Source: Zea mays
Lineage: Eukaryota; Streptophyta; Magnoliopsida; Poales; Poaceae
Direction: 5' to 3'
NCBI RefSeq assembly: GCF_902167145.1
Contig: NC_050101.1
Coordinates: forward strand, 116,155,789-116,219,788
DNA: 64,000 nt
Part shown: positions 52,109-63,503 of the stretch, one piece after another
Layout of the letters: every line of letters begins with the position of its first letter
Numbering within the stretch: position 1 is the first letter of the stretch
The notes under the pieces: generated by a model
Databases searched by the model: none
Seen by the model: only the letters and a program-made list of their open reading frames with translations
What the model was told of the DNA's origin: nothing
Position numbers and translations under genes: made by a program

Positions 52109-53303
52109 CAGTGGCGGGTCCAGGGGTGTTTCATGGGTACCAAGTTTTTGGTGGTCTATAGTAATTTGTTAATAATGTATTACACAAAATAGCGTTAGAG
52201 CACTAATTTCTTTAATCTTTTGAATTTTTGAATACCCAGTCTCAAATGTTTGGGCCTGCTTCTGCTTGTCCGAGCACCTCCCCTGGCCCTCTCCATGCAC
52301 ATAGTACCTTCGCCAACCCCTCCCTCTTCCACCGATTGGGTGGTCGACTCCGAAGCCTCCTTCACACTACTCCTACCACCGTCTCCTTATCGTACTCCCA
52401 TCCACCACATCCCTCACATCCTCCCTCTATCGTTATGGGCAACTGTTCCACCCTCTCTATCACCTCAATAGTCGTGTGTTTGGTTTATGTAGAAGTCGAA
52501 CCAGACCGGAATGAGCATATCCAGTATCGGTAGAACTAGGATAAATTCATGCAAGCGTCTTCGTTTGGTTGCTTGTACGGACCTGTTCGGTCTAGACACA
52601 AATTTTGTTTGGTTGGTTGTACTGAAACGTGTATTAGAAAAGGGTGCGTAAACAAATCTTCAAATATTATATAGTATTAGTGGTATTATACTCTAGTATT
52701 CACCCCTTGTTAGTTTTGTCGCCTCATGCTTTGTCTGGTTACTCTAGTATTCACCCCAACCCACATGTATTGAGGTGGATTGGGGTGTAAGTTAAACTAA
52801 TTTACACCCCAATCCACCTCAATACATGTGGATTGGGATGGATACTAGAGTATCCAAATAAAGCCCCATCAGGATCTTGCACGTAGTGTCGCTACCTTAC
52901 CTCATAGTCTGCACCAGTAGATGGGTAGGCTATCGGTAGGATCTTGCCTTGGAACCATGACACCACCTGCGCTCACTATCTCACTGGGTCTCACTATGCC
53001 GCCGCCATGTACCACCACATCATCGCCTGCCCTCGCTAACCCCACTACACGCCACACTGACGCACCGAAGCGCTCGCTCTATCCCAGCACACCGCTATCG
53101 CCGGCCTGCCTCTTTGCCCTCACCAACTCTCATTTAGGATGACCAAAAAGGTTTTATATTCATTTTATTTTAGAACACTTCTTGTATTATCACTTAACCA
53201 CCGTAAATATTATTATTATGAAACTGTTTTTCTAATAGTCTAATCTAGTGATTTGCATCTTACTGTATGGCCCCACCTACAGTTTTGTCCTGCGTCCGCC
53301 ACT
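52109..53303. mobile_element. Possible non-autonomous hAT-like element
   Basis: The left end cagtggcgggtccagg and the complement of the right end (tagtggcggacgcagg) match at 12 of 16 positions and resemble termini of plant hAT elements of the Tip100 type. No 8-bp TSD is visible and there is no transposase. The foldback MITE lies inside it. Confidence 0.35.
52727..52868. mobile_element. 142-bp foldback MITE (PIF/Harbinger-Tourist-like)
   Basis: Almost the whole element is one inverted repeat: cacatgtattgaggtggatt on one arm and its complement on the other, around a short loop near 52795. The 3-bp flank tca occurs on both sides (52724-52726 and 52869-52871), fitting the TNA target of PIF/Harbinger elements. 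A second ctctagtattcacccc just upstream (about 52691) may be a remnant of another copy. Confidence 0.75.
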
Positions 53304-53879
53304 AGTGGTATAGTTTTGTTTATAAAAATTTCTGGTTCAATGATTAAATATTTAATTAGAAGATATAATAAAAAAAAGTACCTAAAAAGCATCTTGTTTT
53401 GTGTGCGTGTGCTTCTGGCTGCATGCGCCGCGCCTGCACGCCCGCGGACGCGGGGCCAGAGAATCTCACGAGAGCCTGGGTGAGCGATACAATTTGCATG
53501 CCTTCAACCTGCATGAGCAGATGCACGAACCAAACATACTATGATTTGTAATGTTTTGCAACTGCACATGGACGGGAAGTGAACCAATCACATGGTAGGT
53601 GCATCGGTTCTTCTGGGGCCATTCTACCTTAACGACATTCTTCTTGCTCCCGATCTGACTCATCCCCTTCTCTCGGTTCGTCGCTTCACTAGTGACAATC
53701 ACTGTTCTATGGAGTTCGGTTCCTAGGGGTTCACCATACGCCACCTTCCCACTCGTACCATGATCGCTCGTTGTGATAGCTCCGATCCCCTCTACTCTAT
53801 TCAACCGCCATCCACTTCCCCCACCAGCATAGCCTCCCCCATGCTCTTGCAACTACCACCACCTATGTCGTTTGGCATT

Positions 53880-55345
53880 GTTGTCTCGGGAGCCTTGGAC
53901 CTGATGTGATGTCCTAGCTTTCCAGTCGTTCAGATATCTCCTATACCTGGGGCTCCTCTGAGCACCTCTGTCATGCTTGTCAGCTCGGCCGTCACTCTCG
54001 TCTTCCTTTTTCCACTTCCACGTCCAGGGCTGCTCAGCCTTTGATCTTGTCCATTGTGATCTCTGGACTTCTCATGTCCTCAGCCTCTCTGGTTACAAAT
54101 ACTACCTGGTCATTTGGGACAACTTCTCTCATTTTCTGTGGACTTTCCTGCTTCGACTGAAGTCCAACACGTTCGCCACCCTCACCCACTTATTCACCTG
54201 AGTTTCCACCCAATTCTGATGCCCCAGGCACATCCACCCGATGGTGACTTGTTACGCAGCCAACATTCTCTACCCCGTCGACCGGCTGATCCTAGCGCCT
54301 GACATGACTGCCACTCTTCTGGACGCCTCCCTGATCTCCTTCTCTGTTTGCGCCGCCCTCGCCGACCCCCACTGGTGTCGCTCTATGGAGAAGTACGTGG
54401 CCCTGCTGGCCAACCACACCCGGGACTTGGTGTCGCGTCCACCAGGCACCAACATGGTCACCGACAAGTGGCTCTTTCGTCACAAGATGGCCTCGAACAG
54501 TGCCCTAGACGACTACAAGGCCTGTTGGGTCCTTCGAGGCTTCACCCAGTGCCCCAGAGTGGACTACGACGAGACCTTCAGACCCGTCGTCAAGTTCACC
54601 ACCGTTTGAGCCGTCCTCTCCCTCGCCCTCTTCTAGGACTGGACGATCCATCAGCTCGACGTCAAGAATGTCTTCCATCACGACACCCTGACTGAGACTG
54701 TCTACTACAACCAGCCCACCAGGTTCGTCGATGTCGCTCGTCCAGATCTGGTCTGCCAGCTGAATAGCTCCCTGTACAGCCTCAAGCAGGAGCCGCGGGC
54801 TTGGTACAATCACTTCGCCTCCATCGGATTCCACGAAGCCAAATTAAACACATCCCTATTTATCTAACGGTGCGGCGACGATGTTGTCTACCTCCTGCTC
54901 TACGTCGACGACACTGTGCACACGACATCCACCGCCGACCTTCTACAACGTACAATCGCCGCCCTTCAGCGGGAGTTCATGATGAAGGACCTGGGGCCCC
55001 TTCACCACTTCCTCAGCATCACCGTCGAACGACGCCTTAGCATCTCTTCCTCTGTCAGCGTCAGTACACCATCGACATCCTAGAGCGGGTTGGCATGTAC
55101 GACTGCAAGCCCTACTTCACACCTATCGACACTCAGGTGAAGCTTTCTGAGGACGATGGGCCCCCTGTCGCCGACGCGACATCCTCCCGGAGCCTAACCG
55201 GCGCACGATGCTCTCCCACATTCTCTGTGCTCTCCAGGCCCGACATCGCATAAGCCATAAAGCAGGTGTGCCTGCAAATGCACACCCCGAGGGGACCCCA
55301 TCTATCCGCTTTCAAGCGGATCCTGTGCTAGTACTATACCGGAAG
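53880..55345 (+). pseudogene. Degraded copia pol (integrase start and reverse transcriptase)
   Basis: Pieces in order: a zinc-binding CHACQLGRHSRLPFS, the integrase start (HCDLWTSHVLSLSGYKYYLV), a gap in which most of integrase is missing, then RT blocks (DKWLFRHK, QLDVKNVFHHD, KQEPRAWYNHF, LLLYVDD near 54893-54913, DLGPLHHFLSI). In-frame stops occur at 54607, 54635 and 54865, and the frame is lost near 55030; RNase H is absent. It is the oldest-looking coding remnant of the window. Orientation fits the LTR and primer site near 31306-31430. Confidence 0.8.
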
Positions 55346-56146
55346 TTCAAGGGACAAATCAATCAACTTAAATAAGTGGACCATCTGTGCATCTATTGAG
55401 AAGTTGAGAAAAGGATGAAGGACTGTCACACGCGTGCGCTGCTGGCCGGACCGGGCCATGGCCGAGGCCGAGGTCGTGGTAGATCGGACCTTGGTCCGAA
55501 TATTCCTTCCTAACGGTTGCATATTTTGCTTGCAGTGATGATCGTCCATTACTATCGTCCATTACTAGCCGTTTTCTGTTTTATGGCTAATAACGGATGG
55601 GTTGTAATGGTTGTCGGCTAGTAACAGACGTCTCTGATGGCATCAGTTTCTGGCTGACTGTAATGGGAGCTCTGATGGCGACTGTTACTGTGCGTTCGCC
55701 TCCCTCTGCGCGTGTACAAATACGGAGGAGCTGAAGCTGCTTCTGGTCGCACTTATGAACAGTCTCAGATGCGTTGCACACATCACATTCTCATCTCACC
55801 TTCTACGAGCACAGAGAATGTGGGAGAGCAGACCTCCGAAATTGACGTCCACAGAGCTACACTTGCAGGGGTGTGTGGGTGATCAAGTTTTTGGGAAGCA
55901 TACTCGCGACTGCTCGCTCCGTCCGCTCGACCAACGTTGATCTAGATCTTTGTCGTCGGCGCCGTTTGTTGGACTGCACTGCGTACATCTGCCTGCATCG
56001 ACTACGTACGACTACATCGAACATTCACATGAGATGTATCGTGTGAATGGAGCCACTTATGCATTGAGCAACGGTCCCTCCGCGAGGTACACTCTATTCT
56101 TAGTATTTATGCATATTTTACTATTGTTTACTGCTTATGTGAGTAG
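55346..56146. other. Unassigned stretch before G2, perhaps part of an old LTR
   Basis: No gene. It has a TATA-like gtacaaatacgg near 55713 and several direct repeats (tcgtccattacta twice near 55550). It could be an LTR fragment of another copia family. The last 5 bp (agtag, 56142-56146) are the expected TSD of G2. Confidence 0.3.
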
Positions 56147-57550
56147 TGTCGGCGTTTTGACCCTGGGGGTCCCTAGACCGACGAGTAAAATTGTCGCTGC
56201 GTGTCCCAGCCTAGATGGGTTGGCGCGAGATGGAACACAAGGGGGGAAAACTGCGGCCCGTGTTATCCTGCGCCAGAGGGGGTGCGCTTGCAGTAGGGGT
56301 TACAAGCGTTCGCGAGGGAGAGAGAGAGAGTGAGCCTGTTCGTCAGCCCGTCCTCTCGCGCGACCACCCTCCCGCATGAGGGCCCTGGACCTTCCTTTTA
56401 TAGATGCAAGGAGAAGATCCGGGTGTACAATGGGGGTGTAGCTATGCGCTAACGTGTCCGGCAGAGCGGCGCTAGAACCCTGTGTACATGCCAACGTGGC
56501 TGTCGGAGAGGTGCTAGAGCCCTGTGCACGTGGTGTTGTGGCTGTCGGAGGAGCTCTTGAGCCCTGTAGAAGCACAGCTGTCGGGGCTACTGGGACCTTG
56601 CTGACGTCTCCTTGCTTTCGTAGGGGGCTGAGAACCACCGTCGTCATGGATGCACGCGGGGAGCCATCATTACTTGTTACCGGGGCGAGCCTGGATGGGA
56701 CGCCGGTCTTGTTACCCCGTAGCCTGAGCCAGCTAGGGGTAGGGTAATGATGTATCCCCGGTGGCGCGGTCGGTCCGAGCCCAAGGTCGGGCGAGGCGGA
56801 GACTCCTCCTGAGGCCGAGGCTGGGGTTGGGCGAGGACGCGATTCCTCCCAAAGTCGAGGTTGAGGTCGAGCCCTAGGGTCGGGCGAGGCGGAGACCACC
56901 TTCCGAGGTCGAGGTTGAGGCCGAGCCCTGGGGTCGGGCGAGACGGAGACCACCTTGCGAGGCCGAGGCGGGGGCCGAGCCCTGGGGTCGGGCGAGGCAG
57001 AGACCTCCTCCTGAGGCCGAGGCCCAAGGTCGGGCGAGGCGGAGCTTCCTGTTGCGCCTGAGGCTGGACTCAACTGCTGTCAGCCTCACTCTAGCGGGTG
57101 GCACAGCAGTCGGAGAGGGGCGAGCGGTGCTGTTTTCTTGTCAGGTCGGTCAGTGGAAGGGCGAAGTGACTGCGGTCACTTCGACCTTGCCGACTGAGGC
57201 ACGTGTGTCAGGATAAGGTGTCAGGCGATCCTCGCATTGAATGTGCCTGCGATACGGTCGGTTGGTGAGGCGATTTGGCCAAGGTTGCTTCACAACGAAG
57301 CCTGCCCGAGCTGGGGTTCGGGCGAGACGAGGGTGCGCCCGTCGCTTGAGGAGGCCCTCGGGCGAGGCGTGAATTCGCCTGGGACTACTGTTCCCGCTCG
57401 AGGCTGTGCTCGGGCGAGGCGAGATCACATCCCTTGAGTAGACGAAGCCTTGACCTGAATTGCGCCCATCAGTCTCTGCAGCTTGTGCTGATGGTGGTTA
57501 CCAGCCATGTTTAGGAGTGTTGGGGGTACCCCTAATTACGGTACACGACA
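56147..57550 (-). repeat. 3' LTR of G2
   Basis: 1404 bp, plus-strand ends TGTCGGCG...GTACACGACA. The last block differs from the G1 end (ggtccccgaca) at two bases. TATAAAAG is at 56395-56402 (minus). It is shorter than the G1 LTR because the internal tandem array is reduced. Confidence 0.9.
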
Positions 57551-58690
57551 GTAGCCCCCGAGCCTCAAAGGGAGTGTTGGTACTCGCTTGGAGGCTTTGT
57601 CGCACTTTTTTGCGAGGGGACCGGCCTTTCTCGTTTACACTTTGTTCCGGTGGGTGCGCGCGAGCGCACCCACCGGGTGTAGCCCCCGAGGCCTCGGAGG
57701 AGTGGTTTGACTCCTCTGAGGTCTTAATGCCTTTCGTGATGCTTCGACCGGTCTGGTTGTTCCCTCATGCGATCTGATTGTAGCCCAGGTGCGTGGTCAG
57801 GTTCCGAGTTTTCAGGCTGGTTTGTTGACGCTGTCAACGGTTTGGCCGTAGCCGGGTTTGCGAGAGCAGCCCCCGAGCCTCTGCACGGAGCGAGAGGACG
57901 ATCAAGGACTGTCTCGACTTTTATCATACACCCCTTCGTCGCCTTTTTGCAAGGAGGAAGGGGGGAAAAGCGCCATGTTGCCCTCGGAGGGCACCGAACA
58001 TGGTGTCTCCAGTGAGTTGCTAACGGGTGATCCGAGTGGACGCCCATGCCCCGTTCGATAAGGGTCGGCTAGTGGCCCAGAGGCGCGCTCCAAAAGTACC
58101 TACAGGTGATTTGCCGGACCCGGTCCCGTTTGATAGGGTCCGAGGGCTCGATGCCTCCCTCTGATGGGATTCCGTTACAAAATCGCTCATGCTGGTCTCG
58201 GAAATGTCCTAGGGTACCTCGGGAGCGTAGCTCGAGCCTCGGCCATGTATCGGACGTACCCAGAGTCATCCCTCGCTCTGCGTGCTCTGGGGCAACTGTC
58301 GAACCCTTCCGAGGGGCCAGCCTTCGAACCCCTAATCAGTAATGAGCCTGAAGCCCGAGTGCTCTGGGGCGGCCGTCGAACCCTTCCGAGGGGCCAGCCT
58401 TCGAACCCCTGATTAGTAGGAGGGCTCGGGGCCCGCTTCCTTCGCGGAGGAGGATCCTTTTCGAATATCCCCTTTCCCGGTCCCTGTAGCAAGAGAGGGG
58501 AAGGGGAAGAGGAAAAGGATATGAATTTAAACGGTGTGGCGCACCTTTTTTGACGCGGTCATCATGGCGGAGGTGAAACGACGCCCGCTTCGCCTGCCAA
58601 AGGTGTCGCTTGCCCTGCCGCGGAGTTACTGCGACGGGACGGGTGGTTCGCGGGGCGGCCGCGTGCGTGAGCTGTTCAAGGAACGGAACA
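57551..58690 (-). other. Polypurine tract and untranslated region of G2
   Basis: Starts with the complement of GGCTCGGGGGCTAC, as in G1. Collinear with G1 392-1610, including about two copies of the tandem unit (58280-58430). ORFs here are shadows conserved only as DNA. Confidence 0.75.
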
Positions 58691-59341
58691 CAGGTGCGTC
58701 GTCTTTACGCCGCGGGAGAGGGCTCCCCTGCTACTCCAGGAAGGGATGTGAGCCTGCAGGCGATTTGACCGCCGCTTCCGCTCGTCTGCTGCCGCCATTA
58801 CTGCTGGTCCACTTTTGGCCATATCGGCCGTCGCGCCTCCTCCCGCGGCTGACTGACCCGTGACCGATGTGCTCGATTGGCACTGTTGGGCCATGCGCAG
58901 GGTTGCCTCGAATCGCGGCACTGGTTCCGCAGTCGAGAAGGCGCGACATTGGCGCAAGTGGCGGTGCAGTTTCTCGCACGTAGTAACCGGTGCGCTGGTT
59001 ACATGACGTGTGGGCCTGGGCCTCCATGCTGGATGCGACGAAGTTGAAGGGGTGCGTCCCCGTGGTGCGGTTGCACGCCACCTGCATGGCGGTCTGCCCT
59101 TTCAACCGCTGGTTTTGGCGAGGATGGAGGAGTGCTTGTAACTGCGGGGCGGTTATACGCTCCGCGTGCGGTGGTTTGGCTTCTTCCGTTCCGGGTCAGC
59201 TTGCATGACGTGTGGGACCCAGCCCCCGTGTCGTAGGGGGAGGACCCTGGAGCACGTCGGTGAAGTCTTAGTCCGCGACGCCTGAGGACACGAGTGGGGA
59301 GAGCCGCCTTTAAAAAGGGATCGATCCCCCGGGTGGTAGCC

Positions 59342-59857
59342 ATGCCTTCGCATTCCCCTCATGCATCGCGCCCTTCCACCTTCCGTGCCCCCGGATGGGG
59401 AGCGCCCGTGTTGCCTTCGTCTTGTTGTTGGAGGAGCGCAACCTCACGGAGGTTGGCACCCTTCAGCCATCGCTCGGCTTCAAGGATTTCAATCAGGCAG
59501 CCCAGCTGCATTCCCTCACCGATGGTCACCCAGGATGGTGACCACCAGTTTGATGGTGGGGAGATGCAAGCCGGGTTGCGGCCTCTGCCCCGCCCTCAGC
59601 TTCAAGGATCTTCATCACCCGAGCTGAGGAGGAGGGCGGGGCAAGTCGGGGCCTGTCTCCGCGTGGGCCGGCGACCCGCCTCTTCCTTCGGCATCCGGGG
59701 GAGGAAACCATCCTCTAGCTCTGCGGAGGAGGTGTCCTCCAGCCATGCGAGGGAAGGCGAACTGCTGCTGCCTGACCAGGGTGCAGCATTCCGTCCTCCG
59801 TCCGGGCGACTGTGGTCGGCTGCACCGGGGAGTCGCACAACACGTCGTACGCCGTGA
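59342..59857 (+). CDS. Unidentified antisense ORF of G2
   Basis: 171 aa from the ATG at 59342 (MPSHSPHASRPSTF), in the place where G1 has its antisense gene. A tttaaaaa motif lies at 59309-59316. The protein is rich in Ser, Pro and Arg with no recognised domain. It overlaps a second ORF at 59745-60302 in another frame; a spliced combination is possible, but I found no compelling intron. It could be noncoding. Confidence 0.3.
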   Translation: MPSHSPHASRPSTFRAPGWGAPVLPSSCCWRSATSRRLAPFSHRSASRISIRQPSCIPSPMVTQDGDHQFDGGEMQAGLRPLPRPQLQGSSSPELRRRAGQVGACLRVGRRPASSFGIRGRKPSSSSAEEVSSSHAREGELLLPDQGAAFRPPSGRLWSAAPGSRTTRRTP

Positions 59858-60302
59858 GGGTGGTACTTGTGTTCTGGGACGGTCCCGTTCTCATTCTTGC
59901 AGCGAGAACGGGAGTGAGGACCTGCCGGTGCGCTTTGGGGCGGCCGTCGCTCGCTGCTGCGGTGTTGGTGGGCAGGTGGCCATTGTCGTCGGTGCTGAGG
60001 TGGTGGCAGCCGGAGAGGGTTTCTCCGCCGACGACACCGTCAACGCCACCTGCGCTCCGGGCCTCCGGCTCTTTGGCTTTAATGGCTGGTTCTCGTCCCC
60101 CACGAGGGGACGTGAACGAGGGCCTTCCAGCGGTAGCGTTCGCCCTGGGGCCATCGCTGCTGCTGTCTTGCCGTCCGAGACGGAGGTCGTTGTCGCTGCT
60201 GCAGTGGTCGGTGGCGAGCCACCCGGAGTTTGTCGTCCCGCAGGCCCTCTGATGTGGAGGTTGTTCATACCCGCGGGAGTGGAACCGGAGTTTCGTTTGT
60301 AA
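59745..60302 (+). CDS. Unidentified second antisense ORF of G2
   Basis: 185 codons (MRGKANCCCLTRVQ...), rich in Gly, Val and Ala, ending VEPEFRL. No domain is recognised. It overlaps the previous ORF in another frame. Open frames on several strands here partly reflect GC content. Confidence 0.25.
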   Translation: MRGKANCCCLTRVQHSVLRPGDCGRLHRGVAQHVVRREGGTCVLGRSRSHSCSENGSEDLPVRFGAAVARCCGVGGQVAIVVGAEVVAAGEGFSADDTVNATCAPGLRLFGFNGWFSSPTRGRERGPSSGSVRPGAIAAAVLPSETEVVVAAAVVGGEPPGVCRPAGPLMWRLFIPAGVEPEFRL

Positions 60303-60423
60303 TGGCACCTTGAGTGCCGGTGTATGTTCATTTTGGCTGTCGGGGCCTAAACATCTGGGTATTTGGGCATGAAGACATGCCTCTTCCTCACTTCGAGCAC
60401 TAGGACTTGCCTATCGGTCGGCT

Positions 60424-60845
60424 GAACCGCTTAACCGAGTGTGAGTTGCCTTGTGCGGAAGGTGACGAGTGAGGTATCCGTATCCCAGAGGCGTAGGAGT
60501 CCCTCGGCTCGGTCGGCCTCGCCGCTTACGTGTACTCTTACTCGTTCGTAGGATTTTGTTATCGATATAGTCGAGAAGGCACGAAAATCGTTCTGGCAGA
60601 AAAGTTTTCGAGCGTTAAGACTTATTCGGCAGCAGAATCGCTTATCCGAGCGTGAGTTACTTATCGCAGAAGGTGATGAGTGAGGTATCCGTATCCCGGA
60701 GGCGTAGGAGTCCCTCGGCTCGGTCGGCCTTGCCTCTTACGTGTACTCCGTCGTTTTCAGGATCCCGCTATCGAAGCAGTCGAAAAGCGCGAAAGACGTT
60801 CTGGGAGAAAGACTTTTACCGAGGAAAATTTTGACGCAGAGGGGG
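60424..60845. repeat. Direct duplication of a 211-bp unit in G2
   Basis: Two copies start at 60424 and 60635, each with ggcgtaggagtccctcggct and tgagtgaggtatccgtatcc. G1 has a single, partial copy near 11326. It lies between the 3' end of pol and the antisense module. Confidence 0.88.
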
Positions 60846-60968
60846 TTCCCCCCTTCTAGCCCCCGAGGGAGGGTCGGGCTTTGATGAGGCAAGGCTGACC
60901 CTTCCTTGACGATTAGACTTTATTTGTGTATGTAAAGAGAACGGGGTATATGAACGACTTGAAACATC

Positions 60969-63503
60969 TTAAGGGTAGAAGCGACATAGCTGTTGGATGT
61001 TCCAAGCGTTGCTGTAGACCTCGCCCTGATCGTTGGCCAGCTTGTATGTTCCGGGCTTCAAAATCTTGGCGATGATGAACGGCCCTTCCCAGGGAGGAGT
61101 AAGCTTGTGGCGACCTCGAGCGTCCTGCCGCAACCGAGGTACCAAGTCTCCCACCTGGAAGTCTCGGAGCCGAACCCCTCGGGCGTGGTAGCGTCGCAGA
61201 GACTACTGATATCGTGCCGAGTGTAGTAAGGCCATGTCCCGAGCCTCTTCCAGCTGGTCCAGCGAGTCTTCTCGGCTGGCCTGGTTGCTTTGGTCGTCGT
61301 ACGCCTTTGTCCTCGGGGAACCGTATTCTAAGTCTGTGGGCAGGATAGCCTCGACCCCATAGACTAGAAAGAACGGCGAGAAACCCGTGGCCCGGCTTGG
61401 CGTCGTCCTCAGACTCCAGACCACCGAGGGTAGTTCCTTCATCCATCGCTTGCCGAACTTGTTGAGGTTGTTATAGATCCTCAGTTTAAGTCCCTGCAGA
61501 AGCATACCGTTAGCACGCTCCACCTGCCCATTCGTCATGGGGTGGGCCACGGCGGCCCAGTCCACACGAATGTGGTGGTCCTCGCAGAAGTCCAGGAACT
61601 TCTTCCCAGTGAACTGGGTGCCATTGTCAGTGATGATGGAGTTCGGGACCCCGAAGCGATGGATGATGTTGGTGAAGAACGCCACTGCCTGCTCGGACCC
61701 GATGCTTGTTAGGGGTCGGACCTCGATCCACTTGGAGAATTTGTCGATGGCGACCAGCAGGTGCGAGAAGCCCCCGGGTGCCTTCTGCAAGAGACCGACA
61801 AGGTCCAGACCCCACACAGCAAACGACCAGGTGATGGGTATTGTCTGCAGGGCCTGAGCGGGCAGGTGCGTCTGTCTCGCGTATAATTGACACCCTTGGC
61901 AGGAGCGTATAATCCTAGTGGCCTCGGCCACCGCGGTCGGCCAATAGAAGCCTTGTCGGAAGGCGTTCCCAACGAGGGCTCGAGGTGCTGCGTGATGGCT
62001 GCAAGCCCCCGAGTGTATTTCTCTCAATAGCTCCTGTCCTTCGGCGATGGATATGCATCGTTGGAGAATGCCCGAGGGGCTGCGGTGGTAGAGCTCCTTT
62101 TCATCACCCAGCAAGACGAACGACTTGGCGCGCCGCGCCAGTCGCCGAGCTTCGGCTTTGTCGAGGGGGAGCTCTCCTCGGTGGAGATATTGCAGGTACG
62201 GGGTCTGCCAGTTTCGATTAGGCGTGACCCCATTCCGCTCTCCCTCGATGCGCAGTGCCTCACCCTCGGTGGCCGAGGGTGCCTCGGGCTGGGCCGAGGC
62301 CTCCTCGGGCTCGGGCGTGTCGTCGGTCTTGACGGAGGGTTGATGTATGTCTCTGGAGAAGACGTCCGGGGGAACCACTGTCCACCCCGAGGCTATTTTA
62401 GCCAGCTCATCCGCAGTCTCGTTGTACCGTCGAGCGACGTGGTTGAGCTCGAGCCCGTAGAACTTGTCTTCCAGGCGCCGAACCTCGTCACAGTAGGCCT
62501 CCATCTTCCGGTCGCGGCAGTGAGAGTTCTTCATGACTTGGTCAATGACAAGCTGCGACTCGCCGCGGGCGTCGAGGCGCCGAACCCCTAGCTCGATGGC
62601 GATGTGCAACCCGTTAACCAGAGCCTCGTACTCGGCCACGTTGTTTGACGGTGGGAAATGGAGGCGCAGCACGTAGCGGAGGTGCTTCCCGAGGGGTGAG
62701 ATGAATAGCAGGCCCGCACCTGCTCCTGTTTTCATCATCGACCCATCGAAGTACATGGTCCAGAGTTCCGGTTGGATCGGAGCTGTTGGTAGCTGGGTGT
62801 CGACCCATTCAGCCACGAAGTCCGCCAAGACTTGGGACTTGATGGCCTTTCGAGGAGCGAACGAGATTGTCTCGCCCATGATCTCCACCGCCCACTTTGC
62901 TATCCTACCCGAGGCCTCTCGGCACTGGATGATCTCCCCTAGGGGGAAGGATGACACCACAGTCACCGGATGAGACTCGAAGTAGTGTCGCAACTTTCGC
63001 CGCGTCAGAATTACCGCGTACAATAGCTTCTGAATTTGCGGGTAGCGGATCTTGGTCTCGGATAGCACTTCGCTGATGAAGTAGACCGGCCTCTGGACGA
63101 GTAGTGCATGCCCTTCTTCTCGTCTCTCGACTACGATCGCGGCGCTGACCACCTGAGTGGTTGCGGCTACGTAGATCAAGAGGGCTTCTCCCGCAGCGGA
63201 GGCACCAAGATGGGCGCGTTTGAAAGGAGCGCCTTTAAGTTTCCGAGGGCTTCCTTGGCCTCGAGGGTCCAAGTGAAGCGATAGGTCTTCCTTAAGAGGC
63301 AGTACAAGGGTAGGCCTTTTTCGCCGAGGCGCGAGATGAAGCGGCTCAGGGCCGCAAGGCATCCCATGACCCTCTGTACTCCTTTCAATTCTTTGATAGG
63401 CCCCATGTTGGTGATGGCCGCGATTTTCTCCAGGTTGGACTCGATGCCCCGCTCGGAGACGATGAACCCCAGGAGCATGCCTCGGGGGACTCCGAAGACA
63501 CAC
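60969..63503 (-). pseudogene. pol: G2 pol: dual RNase H and integrase
   Basis: Order on the minus strand: end of RT with a degenerate RNase H (YVAATTQVVSAAIVVER, then RPVYFISEVLSE), a second RNase H (WTMYFDGSMM, NNVAEYEAL, RGESQLV, NETADELAK), linker, integrase zinc finger (H-H-C-C), integrase core (WGLDLVG, TDNGTQF, NGQVERANG) and the C-terminal WEGPFIIAKILKPGTY part. Two RNase H domains mark the Tat lineage. The third carboxylate of the second RNase H is Glu (RGES), where Asp is usual. A TAG near 61203 splits off the last part, and a one-base loss near 63199 shifts the frame at the RNase H start. Confidence 0.85.

Larger units (their letters stand above)
51736..53879 (+). other. Degraded sequence of the copia relic with later small insertions
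   Basis: Continuation of the target of the long-LTR element. No gag domain can be read. It contains a hAT-like segment and a foldback MITE, described separately. The part after about 53304 has no recognisable protein until the copia pol begins near 53880. Confidence 0.4.
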
